64,000 nucleotides of DNA, taken from Thalassospira sp. MCCC 1A01428. Lineage in GTDB: Bacteria > Pseudomonadota > Alphaproteobacteria > Rhodospirillales > Thalassospiraceae. The stretch is taken from NCBI RefSeq assembly GCF_002115825.1, contig NZ_JFJZ01000003.1:227739-291738 (forward strand). The letters run 5' to 3'. Shown piece by piece: positions 22,302 to 31,971 of the stretch. The translations under genes were made by a program, and so were the position numbers. Numbering within the stretch: position 1 is the stretch's first letter; every line of letters starts with the position of its first letter. Under the pieces are notes generated by a model. It was given only the letters and a program-made list of their open reading frames with translations, made no database searches and was not told where the DNA came from.

Positions 22302-23102
22302 TCAGGTGTTTGAGATGATCAATTCACCAAAGGCGCGCCTGCTTTCGGCCTGTCTCGCAATCGAATAATTGACCTCGGCTGCTTGCATTGAGAAGCCAGC
22401 GAAGATTTGGCGGATCTCTGGCACATCGTTAAGAGACAGAATAAAACGCCCTGAGAGGCCTCTTAGAAGCTCTGATAGCCTCTCAAAATCAGCCCGTTCA
22501 AAGACATTTTTGCCATAGTCATTCTCGCCGCCAAAATAAGGCGGGTCGAGGTAGAATAACGTCTCTGCCCGGTCATAGCGCGTGATGAAATCACCATAGG
22601 GCAAACATTCAATCACCACGCCCGACAGGCGCGAATGCAGATCATCGAGCATTGGCCCCAGCTTGGTAATATCAAACCGCCCCGGTCGTTCGACCGATAC
22701 CCCGAAATTGCGACCAGACACCTTGCCGCCAAACGCTGTGCGCTGAAGGTAAAGGAAACGGGCTGCCCGTTCGAGGTCGGTCAATGTGGTCGGATCGGTT
22801 TTGACCAGGCGTTCGAACTCCGCACGGGTCGTGATCTGAAACTTCATCATCTCCATAAAGGGCACGTAGTGGCGCTGGAGGATGCGATAAAACGTGGCCA
22901 GTTCCCGGTTGATGTCGTTGATCACCTCGGCCTTTGGCTGGCGGATTCGACGGAGAAAAACCCCGCCCATACCCACAAAAGGCTCTGCATAGGTGGTGTG
23001 ATCGATCTGATCAATCATCACCACCAAACGCTTGGCGAGGTTGCGTTTGCCGCCCAGATACGGGGCGACGGGAAGAACAGGCGCAACTATTTGAGTCGAC
23101 AT
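22302..23102 (-). CDS. D12-class DNA adenine N6-methyltransferase (Dam-like)
   Basis: 266 residues. Motif I region PVAPYLGGKRNLAKRLV and YAEPFVGMGGVFLRR bind SAM; catalytic motif IV is DPPYFGGENDYGK. The family methylates adenine at N6 in short sites, often GATC. It lies at the phage right end, the place where Mu carries its DNA-modification gene mom, so a role in protecting phage DNA from restriction or in regulation is likely (inference). The start at 23102 fits the fold; the ribosome site is weak. Confidence 0.9.
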   Translation of the reverse strand: MSTQIVAPVLPVAPYLGGKRNLAKRLVVMIDQIDHTTYAEPFVGMGGVFLRRIRQPKAEVINDINRELATFYRILQRHYVPFMEMMKFQITTRAEFERLVKTDPTTLTDLERAARFLYLQRTAFGGKVSGRNFGVSVERPGRFDITKLGPMLDDLHSRLSGVVIECLPYGDFITRYDRAETLFYLDPPYFGGENDYGKNVFERADFERLSELLRGLSGRFILSLNDVPEIRQIFAGFSMQAAEVNYSIARQAESRRAFGELIISNT

Positions 23103-23233
23103 AGCTAAACAAGTCTTTCTAATCTGTACCCGCCGTTGCAACGGTGGCGGGGCGATTTATTCGTGGGAGCTGATCTCTCCCGGTTCAAGGTGCGTCAACA
23201 CCTTGGCCCCCGCCTTCAAAACAGGGGTGTTCT

Positions 23234-23800
23234 ATGACTGTGCGCATTTCGATCTGGCAACGTATCAAATGGCGCTTTGGCCATTGGACATGGCAAAATT
23301 TCAAGAAACAGTTTCAGGTAGTTGAAGGCATTTCGCCCCACGAATGGGAAGACTATTACTATCAAAACCATAACAAAATAGAATACGAAGACGAACGAAA
23401 GCGCACGACTGTGCCCGTTGAAGAGGCATGGGACAAATTGCGCGAATGGCTAACCAAAGGCTTGTCTGGAGGGCTCATATCTTCTCTTACGCTTGCTGGC
23501 TCGCAAACCTATTCCAATGGCTTAAGTCGTAATGTGTTTTGGTTGATCGTTATCTTCGTTGTGGGTTTATTCGCCTTGTTCTTTAGACAACTTTCAGTCA
23601 TTTACCAACGAGCTTTTGATCGATCTGGGAGCTTGTCAGGCTACGCTGCAGATGAGCCCTATTGCGCGCCCCCGTATCTTGAAAAGGTTGCCAGGATCAT
23701 GGATTGGGTCGCCCTGTTTTGCCTGATCTGTGGTGGGGTTTCTGCAATTCTTGTTCTCTACATTTTGACTAACCACATTGGCCACACATCGTTGCCGTAA
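23234..23800 (+). CDS. Two-TM membrane protein, phage accessory gene
   Basis: 188 residues, not recognised. A basic, Trp-rich N-terminal half (IWQRIKWRFGHWTWQNFKKQ) is followed by hydrophobic segments around residues 100-120 (NVFWLIVIFVVGLFALFF) and 155-180 (WVALFCLICGGVSAILVLYI). It is on the plus strand between two minus-strand phage genes, and its codon use is more AT-rich than its neighbours. This is the pattern of a 'moron', an added gene expressed in the lysogen. Superinfection exclusion or phage defence are possible roles but unproven. Tandem small hairpins lie just upstream (23160-23230). Confidence 0.7.
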   Translation: MTVRISIWQRIKWRFGHWTWQNFKKQFQVVEGISPHEWEDYYYQNHNKIEYEDERKRTTVPVEEAWDKLREWLTKGLSGGLISSLTLAGSQTYSNGLSRNVFWLIVIFVVGLFALFFRQLSVIYQRAFDRSGSLSGYAADEPYCAPPYLEKVARIMDWVALFCLICGGVSAILVLYILTNHIGHTSLP

Positions 23801-23804
23801 CAAC

Positions 23805-24221
23805 TCACACATCCTCAATCCTGACCCACTCCTGATCCATCGGTTTGCCCCACTGGCTTTGGGCGATGAAGTGATAGGTGCTGGCGAGATCGGCGTAGCC
23901 TTTGACGCTGTCCTGGCGGTTATCGAGGATATAGACGCCGCGATCTGTATTGATCATGAGAACAAGATGCGCGCCGCCGGTTTCGGTCAGGCAGTAGGCG
24001 ACTACCTGGTGTTCCCAGGCGATCCCTTGTTTGATCAGTTTTTGTGAGCACCACAGCGCAAAATCCTCACAATCCCCTTCGGGCCTTTTGTCATCGGGAA
24101 TGCACCAGTATTCCTGCTTGCCGTGCAGATCGATGTCAGCGCGGTAATCAAAGCCGGTGCGGGCCTGCCAGTGAATATCGCGGATGATGCCCCATAGTGG
24201 CCGGGTGAGCTTCAGTGGCAT
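23805..24221 (-). CDS. Transglutaminase-like cysteine peptidase (BTLCP/LapG-like)
   Basis: 138 residues with a Cys-His-Asp set in the BTLCP pattern: C51 in EGDCEDFALWC, H85 in GGAHLVLMI, D100 in VYILDNRQD. Free-standing members such as LapG cut surface adhesins in the periplasm, but this protein has no clear signal peptide. It starts inside the preceding lipoprotein gene (10-bp overlap), so they form a unit. A role in cell-envelope remodelling during infection or lysis is an inference. Confidence 0.78.
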   Translation of the reverse strand: MPLKLTRPLWGIIRDIHWQARTGFDYRADIDLHGKQEYWCIPDDKRPEGDCEDFALWCSQKLIKQGIAWEHQVVAYCLTETGGAHLVLMINTDRGVYILDNRQDSVKGYADLASTYHFIAQSQWGKPMDQEWVRIEDV

Positions 24222-24412
24222 TGGTCGGCCTCCGGGTTGCGGGCGCAGAAATCAACCGCGCCATGCAGCGGGGCGTGGCTGCCCGAAGTGCTGGGCCGTC
24301 CGCCGGGTGGTGGCAGTTCCGGGTCGCAGCCAGCAAGCGCCATCAGCCCGGCCATCAACCCGCACAGCAGGATGCAAGGGGCAAAAAAGTGGCCAAGGGA
24401 TGTGACTGTCAT
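24212..24412 (-). CDS. Small lipoprotein
   Basis: 66 residues with a lipoprotein signal peptide; the lipobox is LAGC (LMAGLMALAGC) near residue 29. The mature part is Pro-rich (PELPPPGG) and Cys-containing. Small Pro-rich lipoproteins in phages are often Rz1-type spanins, but no Rz partner overlaps it, so that is only one possibility. Sits between tail-fibre-side genes and the peptidase. Confidence 0.68.
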   Translation of the reverse strand: MTVTSLGHFFAPCILLCGLMAGLMALAGCDPELPPPGGRPSTSGSHAPLHGAVDFCARNPEADQCH

Positions 24413-24421
24413 TTCTGCCCC

Positions 24422-24655
24422 CTAAGCCGTGCGTTTCCAATGATAGACGGTGGTTTCGGTGGTGTCTGCCGCCGTTACCGTGGTGGCGCCGATCTTCTCC
24501 CATGTACCGGGAGAGGCTGGCGCGGTGTCGTTTACTGTCGCCAGCACCTGACCCGGTTCAGATTGAACCGCACCATCGGCCTTTATCCCCTGTGCTTTTG
24601 TGGCGAATTTTTTAAAGCACAGCTCAAGCGTCTTTCGGAGTTCGCTTTCCATCAT
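24422..24655 (-). CDS. Small phage protein, unknown
   Basis: 77 residues from MMESELRKTLELCFKKFATK. Not recognised. The C-terminal half (PASPGTWEKIGATTVTAADT) has a beta-rich look, as in small fibre or head-tail accessory proteins. AAGGTG precedes the chosen ATG. Overlaps the 3' end of the gene upstream. Confidence 0.6.
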   Translation of the reverse strand: MMESELRKTLELCFKKFATKAQGIKADGAVQSEPGQVLATVNDTAPASPGTWEKIGATTVTAADTTETTVYHWKRTA

Positions 24656-25029
24656 GCCCACCTTACGAGTTGATTTCCGGGAGTAATTAGCAAGCGCTCT
24701 CCGGTCGCATCGAAATGCGCCTGATCAAATGCGGTAATGATTGCGTGAATGCGGTCATTGCAGAGCACATTCATATGGAAATGGTCGTCGATCTGCGCGG
24801 GTGTCACGATGTTTCCGGTGTCATCCATTTCCGGCTGAGTGATTTGTAACCTGCCAATCGGCACCAACTGCCATTCATGGGTAGCTGCGATCCAGTTCTG
24901 CCCGTCGTGAAACAGGCTGTTTGATTGGGTTTCGCCGGTCTGTTCGTTTGTGGTTACGGTAGACAAGGCGGCAATCATTGCGGCCTCGCTGGCCGCAACA
25001 AGGCACAAATCATGGTTCAATGGGGTCAT
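24652..25029 (-). CDS. Protein of unknown function in the tail-fibre cluster
   Basis: 125 residues, not recognised with certainty. It overlaps the fibre gene stop by 4 bp and is the next gene after it, the place where fibre-assembly chaperones or fibre-associated proteins sit. The sequence has a mid-chain hydrophilic loop (ITQPEMDDTGNIVTPAQ) and no signal peptide. Function open. Confidence 0.6.
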   Translation of the reverse strand: MTPLNHDLCLVAASEAAMIAALSTVTTNEQTGETQSNSLFHDGQNWIAATHEWQLVPIGRLQITQPEMDDTGNIVTPAQIDDHFHMNVLCNDRIHAIITAFDQAHFDATGERLLITPGNQLVRWA

Positions 25030-27200
25030 TTCGTCACCATTGCGTTGAGATCAGCATCAGGGAGATAGCGGTTGTAGACGGCAAACCGTTTTAAGATCAG
25101 CGGCCAGCCATAGAGGTAGCTATTGTGCCCGAACCGCATTTGACACAGGCCAGCGGGCATTTTTTCTGGCGTGGCAGTGTTAATGTTCGTAGCATCTGTC
25201 TTATTCAGACGCAAAGTGTCCGTGTTAAATTCAAATATGGAAAGTACGTTCGTCACACCAGTTCCGCCGCTGTAAGCTGATGTCTGCCCACCATTTGCAT
25301 GGGGTAATACCGTTAGCGCTCCTGAATTGGGAGATTGATACATCCGGTAGATATTATTGGTCGTACCGTCATTAATCTCAAAAACAGACGTGACCCCACC
25401 GTACTGACCGGCAAGCGGGTTTTCGGTGTCCAGCAGGATCGTGTGCCCTTCAGCGTCACTATCCCACCCTTCAAACGGGATCAGTTCGGTTAGCTTTAAA
25501 TCGCCCCAATAAACGTCAGTATTTGACGGAACGCTGTCTGCGCGCAGGTGCAACGCGACCGTACCGTAGGGGATGGTTATGTCGCCTGCGTAGCCGGGAT
25601 TAATTTGACTTAATCCTAAAGAAACACCACCGGCACCGATAAAATAGAACGACCTGGGATAGCCATTATCTGCGTGGAACAGCAGACGAAAACGCTTTCC
25701 CTGCCATGCTTCAGGGACATCAACCCCCGAGATGACCGCCCCCACGGTGGGGCTTGAGACAACAAGCCCGTGCGTTGCGTCTTGTGAAATCACACAATCA
25801 TTTTTCGGATAAAAACCACTAATAGATGCAGTGAAATCCTGTTCAAAAATGACGCCAGCCTCAATCGGCCCAATGGTTAAAACATCCGCTGCCAGAGCCG
25901 CCGATGCCCCATCAGTGTCTGCCCCGACGAAACGACCGGGGAATGATGATTTTTCGACCTGTGGCTCGGTAATTCGCAACGTCAGGTCAATCGGAAGCAT
26001 TTCCGGAACATAAAGAGACAGCCAGAAAAAGAGCGACGGGTTTGCCTCTACGATTGTGCGTGAGGCGACCACATGTTCAAATTCTGTCGATAGCTCTTTT
26101 TGCATATACCCGTAGGTCCCTACGTGAGCGCCAATCGCCTCAACAACCCCACCACCGACTGTACTGATATTGGTGAAACTCCCAGCTATGGCCTTAATTT
26201 TGAATTGGCTGATCCATGTTTCACCCTGATTTGCCCCATAGATGAATGGGTTTGCTAACCGAAAAATAGTCGTGCTAGGCGTGCCAAAAAAGCGAATATC
26301 AAGGTACTTGAAACCTTTATCATACCCAGTGCCGACAATTTCTGTCTGCACGTCGCCAACGTTAGAAAGCGACCAACCTGTCGGTAAAACCCCGCCTTCA
26401 CCAACAACCCCCGGCACCGCACCTGACCACATCTGCCGTGTTAGGTATGTTGTCGTTGCCGCGCCATAAACCTGCTTACCCTGATACGACAGCGTTGCAG
26501 GGTCATACTCGTCAGCCGGTCCATCCGGGCCTGTCCATGCACGGTGGCCTAGCGCATCAATATAAGGTGCTGACTTTCCGCCCCGCGAAAACACAAAAGG
26601 CGCGCCCAGTGGTTGCCCCGGAACAGCCAGATCAAACAAGGCCGGTTCGGTTTCGCTCCGCCACGCCGGTTCTGTCGGAATGGCTTTAAGCAGGGCTTCC
26701 TCATAAAGCACCTCCCCAAGTGAAGCCAAACCAATCAGCACCGAGGACAGGGCCGGTGTCAGCAATGACAGCTGAAGGCTGACTGTCGTTTTATCGGTCC
26801 CGGCCACGTAAGACGCCACCGACACCACGCTATGAATTTGGTTGGTTCCGTGCATCAACCGCAATACAAGACCCGACAGGTATTTGGCCGTCTGATCGCC
26901 CGGTACGGTGAAGCTCTGCGCGTTGACGTAAGTCGGCACATCACCCGAGGCGATCCATGTCATGTTTTTCAGGCTGTCAAATTTGAGACTGCCATCGTCA
27001 TTTATTGCCACTGCAAGCCGGTCTTTGACGGTCGCTTTCGAGCCGCGCGCCGCCACAACCTCGTTTTTCGTGCTGGCCAGCGCAAGGTTCTCCTGCGCTT
27101 TCAGGCGGTCGTTAACATCATTAAGGTTGGATCGCGTCGCATCCAGTGCCTCGCCAAAGGTGCCCTCACTTGCACTGGGTTTTGTGGGGTCAAAGGTCAT
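25026..27200 (-). CDS. Tail fibre / receptor-binding-type protein
   Basis: 724 residues. The N-terminal 60 residues include a short coiled coil (ATRSNLNDVNDRLKAQENLA), the usual fibre stalk joint. The rest is Gly/Ser/Thr-rich beta structure, and two regions look like carbohydrate-binding or concanavalin-type sandwiches (around residues 270-420 and 540-724). It follows the large J-like hub gene and overlaps its end by 11 bp. It probably decides host range, so it should vary most among related phages (inference). Confidence 0.75.
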   Translation of the reverse strand: MTFDPTKPSASEGTFGEALDATRSNLNDVNDRLKAQENLALASTKNEVVAARGSKATVKDRLAVAINDDGSLKFDSLKNMTWIASGDVPTYVNAQSFTVPGDQTAKYLSGLVLRLMHGTNQIHSVVSVASYVAGTDKTTVSLQLSLLTPALSSVLIGLASLGEVLYEEALLKAIPTEPAWRSETEPALFDLAVPGQPLGAPFVFSRGGKSAPYIDALGHRAWTGPDGPADEYDPATLSYQGKQVYGAATTTYLTRQMWSGAVPGVVGEGGVLPTGWSLSNVGDVQTEIVGTGYDKGFKYLDIRFFGTPSTTIFRLANPFIYGANQGETWISQFKIKAIAGSFTNISTVGGGVVEAIGAHVGTYGYMQKELSTEFEHVVASRTIVEANPSLFFWLSLYVPEMLPIDLTLRITEPQVEKSSFPGRFVGADTDGASAALAADVLTIGPIEAGVIFEQDFTASISGFYPKNDCVISQDATHGLVVSSPTVGAVISGVDVPEAWQGKRFRLLFHADNGYPRSFYFIGAGGVSLGLSQINPGYAGDITIPYGTVALHLRADSVPSNTDVYWGDLKLTELIPFEGWDSDAEGHTILLDTENPLAGQYGGVTSVFEINDGTTNNIYRMYQSPNSGALTVLPHANGGQTSAYSGGTGVTNVLSIFEFNTDTLRLNKTDATNINTATPEKMPAGLCQMRFGHNSYLYGWPLILKRFAVYNRYLPDADLNAMVTK

Positions 27201-30200
27201 TTTTTACTCCTGATGCGTGCCAGACGAATTTTGATCCGGCAGTGCCTGTAATTTGAAAACCCGTTTTGGAAACCGATGCCGTCACCAGGGCAGCACTATC
27301 GCCGTTCTCCGCCGTGACTGTCACAGCGGGGATGACAGCAAAGGTGCGGTTGAATGTCACGGTATCAGGCGGTGTGCCGCTGATGGTGCCGGTCCCGGCG
27401 TCGATCTCGTCCGGGGCATCACAATGGATGGTGATGTCCGACGCATAGGCCTCAATCACCCAGCTTTGTGCTGTAATCCGCACCCGAACCCGGCCATAAC
27501 GCGCCGTGCCATCCCAGTGCCCGGCCACGGCAGTAGCGTCTGAAAGGTCGCTTTGCTGGCCAAGTTCCAGAACCACCCCGATTGTTGCCGCGCCATCCGC
27601 CCTTAAAAGCCGGTTATCAACATTCTCAAGCACGCTGGTGGGCACATCGTTCCAGTTGACGATGGCAGAATAATCAAGGATTTCCGCCTTTTGATCCGAC
27701 CACCACACGCCGTGCAAATCTTCCCCAAAATCAACAATTTCCGATACCCATTCCGCGATGTCGGTTAATTGCGGCCCGACAAACCAGCTGACCGGCAAAC
27801 TGGCCAGCTCGCCGGTCGGCACATCGGCCAAATCCCAAAGCCCGTTAAACAGTTCAACATCATTGGCACTTTCCGGGTCGGACCACGCGGCACCAACAAT
27901 AGAGGGCCGTCTGATCTGCCCGCTATCGGTGCGCCCGATAGACCCGTTAAAACTGCCCCCTGTGGTCGGCACCGCAAGCGACGCTACCGCATTGGGTGCC
28001 CATGCGCGGTTTTGCGTCAGGCGGCGTGTGACGGGGGCAGATCGCGTGCCCTGAAAGTTGGCGGCCTGAAGCGTAAAGACATATTCCCCCTTAAGCGGCA
28101 CCGGAACCGTGGTCGCCGATCCGGCAAACTCGATCTCCTGATTAGCCGCCAACGTTCCGCCAAGGCTGGCCCCCGCGCTTACCGGCGTTGCTATCGTTAG
28201 TACAAATTTATCAGCGTCATTCTGCGGGTCGGTCGCGATTGTCGCCATGCCAGAGGCAAAGGATAATTTGACATTGCCCGGAGTGGCCGGTGCGGCGAGC
28301 TTGCCTGAAACAAAGATGGTGCCAAAGCTGCTCTCGCTGACCGCCAGCCGGTTGCCAGAGGGGGCCACCGCCACCACCCAAACCCGGTATGACCGGCCTT
28401 GAAGCTCAACCGGGATCGTGATGTTGCGCGCAATCACCGGGGCATAGAAAACCGCGCTGTCATCACCCATCGCGATATGCACCTGATAGCTGGCAACCAA
28501 TTGCCCTTCGGCGGGACGCCAGGACACCAGCAAGGTGGACTGGGTTTCATTGCCAATCCGGGTGACTTTTTCCGTAATCACAAGGTCCGTCACCGGTCCC
28601 GGCGGGGCGGCTAACCCCGGTGTCGGTGCCGGTTCGGGATCGGGGATGGCCACCTGATCGGCGAGGTGGATTTCGGGGGCGGCATCCACCAGTTCGACCA
28701 GGGCATGGAAATCATCACGCCTGGCGATATTCTTGACCAGCATGTCCCGCAGCTCATAGCCGACAATGCCGAACTGGAAGTAATTGCCGGCGACCGGAGC
28801 ACTCTCCGGGTCAGCAAAGTCACGCGGGGCGACCGGGTTATCAAGTGTCAGCGTCAGATATTCACCCGCCTCATGCGTGACGGTGCTATAGGCCGTGCCG
28901 CCTTTGGCCAGCCACATGCGAACACAATAATCATGTTCCCCGTCAAAGGGGACGGGCTGATCAAGCGTGATAGTGACAACATTGCCATCCTCATCATGGC
29001 TCACCGCCTTGATGCGCCCGCTAGCAACGCCAATTTTAGGCACGGGATGCGAAACCCCCACCATGCTGCCGAGCCCGAAACGCAAATGCTCATAGCCGAC
29101 AATGGCCGTCGTGGTTTTTTGCCGCAACTGGGCGACCGCAAACCAGTAGCGGCCCTCGCGCCAGGCAAGGTCATCGCCATCGCAGCCTTCCAGTTCGAGG
29201 GTTTCAAACAAGGTGGCATTGGCGAATGAAAACCCGTCCCGATAAACAATCAGTTCCCGGTCGTTTTCAGCTGCGTCACGCCATTGTACCCGCAACCCGT
29301 GCGGCAAATTCACGAAGGTGCGCTTGCGGGTTAGCGACAGGCAGTTTTCCGGGCCTAAATATGAAACCCGCACCGGGTCCGGGTCTTCCCAGATCACGCT
29401 ATATTTGCCCGCCACCATAACCAGCTGCGCCCGACAGGAAGATAAAATGTCCTGGGCGCGCCGGGTCGCCGCCCGACGGTCGCGAAAATACCCGCTATAG
29501 CGAAAATAGGGCGTGTCCGATGATTCCGGGTCGATATGGTCCGGCAAATCGCTTTGCGGCGGCTTGCGGGCACAAAAATCAGCCAGCGCCAGCCACATCG
29601 GCAGATCAATCTTTTCAACCCCGCAGGGCTGCGCCACCGCTTCGCCCATCAGACACCAAAGGGCAGCCCATGCCGGGTTTTTGGTTTCATGCCAGTCCCA
29701 TGTTTGCGTATCGCGGTCATAAACCGGCAGCAACCGGGTTGCCCGTGCGCTAAACCTGTCCAGCAGCCCTTGCAACTGGTCGCCCGCCTTCGCGCGGAAG
29801 CTGATCGTGGCAATGCCTTTCTTGTTCAAAGGCTGCTGATGGATGATGCTTTTAACAGCGGTGATATACAAATCATCGCGCACGCGGGTGCTGTCGCTAT
29901 CGGCGGTCAACCGCCTTGTGCGAATGGCGTAGCGCCCATGTGACGGCAAAGCAATCCGTACCGACCGGCGCACGGAATTTTCGCTCGCCGCCGTGATGCT
30001 GAGGCTGACGCGCTCGACATTGGCGGCTGTCGTCATGTAGGAAATTTCCGGGTCGTCATACATCAGCCATGTCGGATCAGCCGCCGGGAAATTGTTCGGT
30101 ATCCATTTCGGATTGCTGCCCGAGACCCAGTAAATATCGAGCAACACCGCAATTTCGATACGTCCGCCTAACGGCGGTGTAATCGTCTGTGTTTGCGAAG

Positions 30201-31563
30201 CCCCCGGCGCAATCTTGCTGCTTTGCCAATACAGGGCAAAACTCGATGGTGGCTGGTTATCCGCCGTCAGCTCCGCGTGGTCAGGGTCATAGCTGCGCAC
30301 GAAAACCTTATATTGATAGCCCGATAAGGGGCTGGAGCCGAAATAAGACCCGGCACGGGAAAACAGTGTAATCGTGACCGGCCCGTTGACCGCATAATCG
30401 CTGCGATAGACCACCCAGCGTTTACCGACCGGGGCGAAAACACGGGTGAGAAAGCTGCTGGCTTCAAGCGGTGCTGCCGAACTCGGCGCAGAGACAAACT
30501 CTTCATCGACATCAAGGCGCTTGATGTCGATCTTGGCTTCCACCGTGCGGTTTTGCCGGTTGCCATTGTCATCGAAATAGACCAGCCCGGTGCAGGCATA
30601 ATCAATCACCAGCTCATCAGCTTCGCGGCTTTCAACAATCACCGGGCTTTGGTTGGTAATGCGGATATTGTAATTGTCGGTCTGCGGCTGATCGGCAAAC
30701 AATGCCGATGGCGCGTCATCCATCCAGCCTTCGCGATATTCCAGCTCAACATCTTCAAAATTCTCGACCGGCGTTGTGCCAAAGCGCGGTTCGGAAAACC
30801 GCATCGGGCCATAGCCACAGCCCAGCGTCACCCGCGCATAAACATCGTCGCCGATATTCTCGGTATAAAACTCCGTCACGCGCGGCGGCGTGATCCGCTT
30901 AACGCCATAAAGCTGCGGGATCGGGCCGTAAGGATCGGGGTCGTTGGCAATGCCATCCAGCGACCAGGTGGGGCTTTCGCTATCGCGGGCAAAATCACCA
31001 CGGGCGGCAGAGATATTACCGGTCGGCGGCGGAACGATGGAATTGATCAACACATTGCCAATCGCCGTGACGGCGGCACCGGCAGCGGCACCGATGGCAG
31101 CAGAGGCTGCGGCACCGTACCCGGCTTGACCCGCAGCAAACGCTGCCGCACCACCCGTATAAATCGACACTGCGATCACAACGATGGTTAGCAAAATACG
31201 CACGGCACTTTTGCCGCCACCACCGCCGCCGCCATAGGGCTTAATGGCAATCGCCAGCGACGTGCCGGGCTTGACGCGCACGCGGTGCCAGTTCACAACC
31301 GGAATTTCGATCTGGTTATGGTGCATGTTCCAGTCACTGACCCAGACCGTCAAGGCGAGCTGACGCAAGGGCAACCCCTGATCGTTGATATAATGCGGGT
31401 TAATGCCCCCTGTTGCGCGCAACTCCAGCAGAATGTCGGTAATGGTTTTGCCCTGTGCAGGCAGAACAACCTCAATCGGTGTCGGGTCAAAAAGCGACCT
31501 GCCCGCAAGGATGCGAATGGAACCATCTTCTACACTGTTCAACGGGACGAGCATTTTAGACAT
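27190..31563 (-). CDS. Central tail hub / host-specificity protein (lambda J-like)
   Basis: 1457 residues. An N-terminal ubiquitin-like region is followed by a glycine-run membrane-active-looking segment (residues ~100-180, with a poly-Gly GGGGGG stretch and hydrophobic ILLTIVVIAVSIYTGGAAAF). Hub domains come next, then fibronectin type III-like repeats in the last third (APGPVTDLVITEKV and after). Same place in the order as gpJ of siphophages: after M, L and NlpC/P60-like proteins and before the fibre. Builds the tail tip that contacts the receptor and lets DNA through. Confidence 0.88.
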   Translation of the reverse strand: MSKMLVPLNSVEDGSIRILAGRSLFDPTPIEVVLPAQGKTITDILLELRATGGINPHYINDQGLPLRQLALTVWVSDWNMHHNQIEIPVVNWHRVRVKPGTSLAIAIKPYGGGGGGGKSAVRILLTIVVIAVSIYTGGAAAFAAGQAGYGAAASAAIGAAAGAAVTAIGNVLINSIVPPPTGNISAARGDFARDSESPTWSLDGIANDPDPYGPIPQLYGVKRITPPRVTEFYTENIGDDVYARVTLGCGYGPMRFSEPRFGTTPVENFEDVELEYREGWMDDAPSALFADQPQTDNYNIRITNQSPVIVESREADELVIDYACTGLVYFDDNGNRQNRTVEAKIDIKRLDVDEEFVSAPSSAAPLEASSFLTRVFAPVGKRWVVYRSDYAVNGPVTITLFSRAGSYFGSSPLSGYQYKVFVRSYDPDHAELTADNQPPSSFALYWQSSKIAPGASQTQTITPPLGGRIEIAVLLDIYWVSGSNPKWIPNNFPAADPTWLMYDDPEISYMTTAANVERVSLSITAASENSVRRSVRIALPSHGRYAIRTRRLTADSDSTRVRDDLYITAVKSIIHQQPLNKKGIATISFRAKAGDQLQGLLDRFSARATRLLPVYDRDTQTWDWHETKNPAWAALWCLMGEAVAQPCGVEKIDLPMWLALADFCARKPPQSDLPDHIDPESSDTPYFRYSGYFRDRRAATRRAQDILSSCRAQLVMVAGKYSVIWEDPDPVRVSYLGPENCLSLTRKRTFVNLPHGLRVQWRDAAENDRELIVYRDGFSFANATLFETLELEGCDGDDLAWREGRYWFAVAQLRQKTTTAIVGYEHLRFGLGSMVGVSHPVPKIGVASGRIKAVSHDEDGNVVTITLDQPVPFDGEHDYCVRMWLAKGGTAYSTVTHEAGEYLTLTLDNPVAPRDFADPESAPVAGNYFQFGIVGYELRDMLVKNIARRDDFHALVELVDAAPEIHLADQVAIPDPEPAPTPGLAAPPGPVTDLVITEKVTRIGNETQSTLLVSWRPAEGQLVASYQVHIAMGDDSAVFYAPVIARNITIPVELQGRSYRVWVVAVAPSGNRLAVSESSFGTIFVSGKLAAPATPGNVKLSFASGMATIATDPQNDADKFVLTIATPVSAGASLGGTLAANQEIEFAGSATTVPVPLKGEYVFTLQAANFQGTRSAPVTRRLTQNRAWAPNAVASLAVPTTGGSFNGSIGRTDSGQIRRPSIVGAAWSDPESANDVELFNGLWDLADVPTGELASLPVSWFVGPQLTDIAEWVSEIVDFGEDLHGVWWSDQKAEILDYSAIVNWNDVPTSVLENVDNRLLRADGAATIGVVLELGQQSDLSDATAVAGHWDGTARYGRVRVRITAQSWVIEAYASDITIHCDAPDEIDAGTGTISGTPPDTVTFNRTFAVIPAVTVTAENGDSAALVTASVSKTGFQITGTAGSKFVWHASGVKNDL

Positions 31564-31621
31564 GACAGCCCCCGCAACCCTGAATAGTCTTTGAAAACAA
31601 GTTTAGAAAAGGGGCGTTGAA

Positions 31622-31966
31622 ATGCGAAATCTGATTACTGTTATGTGTCTTTTGATGCTGACAGCCTGCGGGGCAAATAGCCTGCAAGAACTGAAAGCAA
31701 GCTCTTATCACCGAACAACTATTGTCGATGGTGGATATCAGGATGTTTTCAGGTGCTACACGCCGTACATGTTTGGCGGTCGCGGGCACATATACACTGA
31801 TCGAAAGGTTGCCGAGCACGTTTATGCGACTGATGGCACATGGTACGGAGTTGCTCAATTTACCGAGGTTACGCCAACCAGCACCAAAATCGAGATGTGG
31901 CACAAAATCGAGAGCATCATTGATCGCGATTATGCTTGGGCGGTAGGTTGTGCACAAAAGCCCTGA
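31622..31966 (+). CDS. Lipoprotein moron in the tail operon
   Basis: 114 residues with a lipoprotein signal peptide ending in the lipobox LTAC (MRNLITVMCLLMLTAC). The mature part has one further Cys pair (C61 region FRCYTPYM and C110 region AVGCAQ), maybe a disulfide. It is on the plus strand inside the minus-strand tail operon, with an AAAAGGGG ribosome site. Phage lipoproteins placed like this often block the receptor of the same phage (for example Llp of T5), but the role here is inference. Confidence 0.75.
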   Translation: MRNLITVMCLLMLTACGANSLQELKASSYHRTTIVDGGYQDVFRCYTPYMFGGRGHIYTDRKVAEHVYATDGTWYGVAQFTEVTPTSTKIEMWHKIESIIDRDYAWAVGCAQKP

Positions 31967-31971
31967 AACCA

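Noticed and set aside
23160..23233. Small structured RNA before the membrane-protein gene
   Set aside because: Several short hairpins can be drawn, such as CAAGGTG/CACCTTG, but there is no clear promoter or known fold, so it is not listed as an RNA gene.
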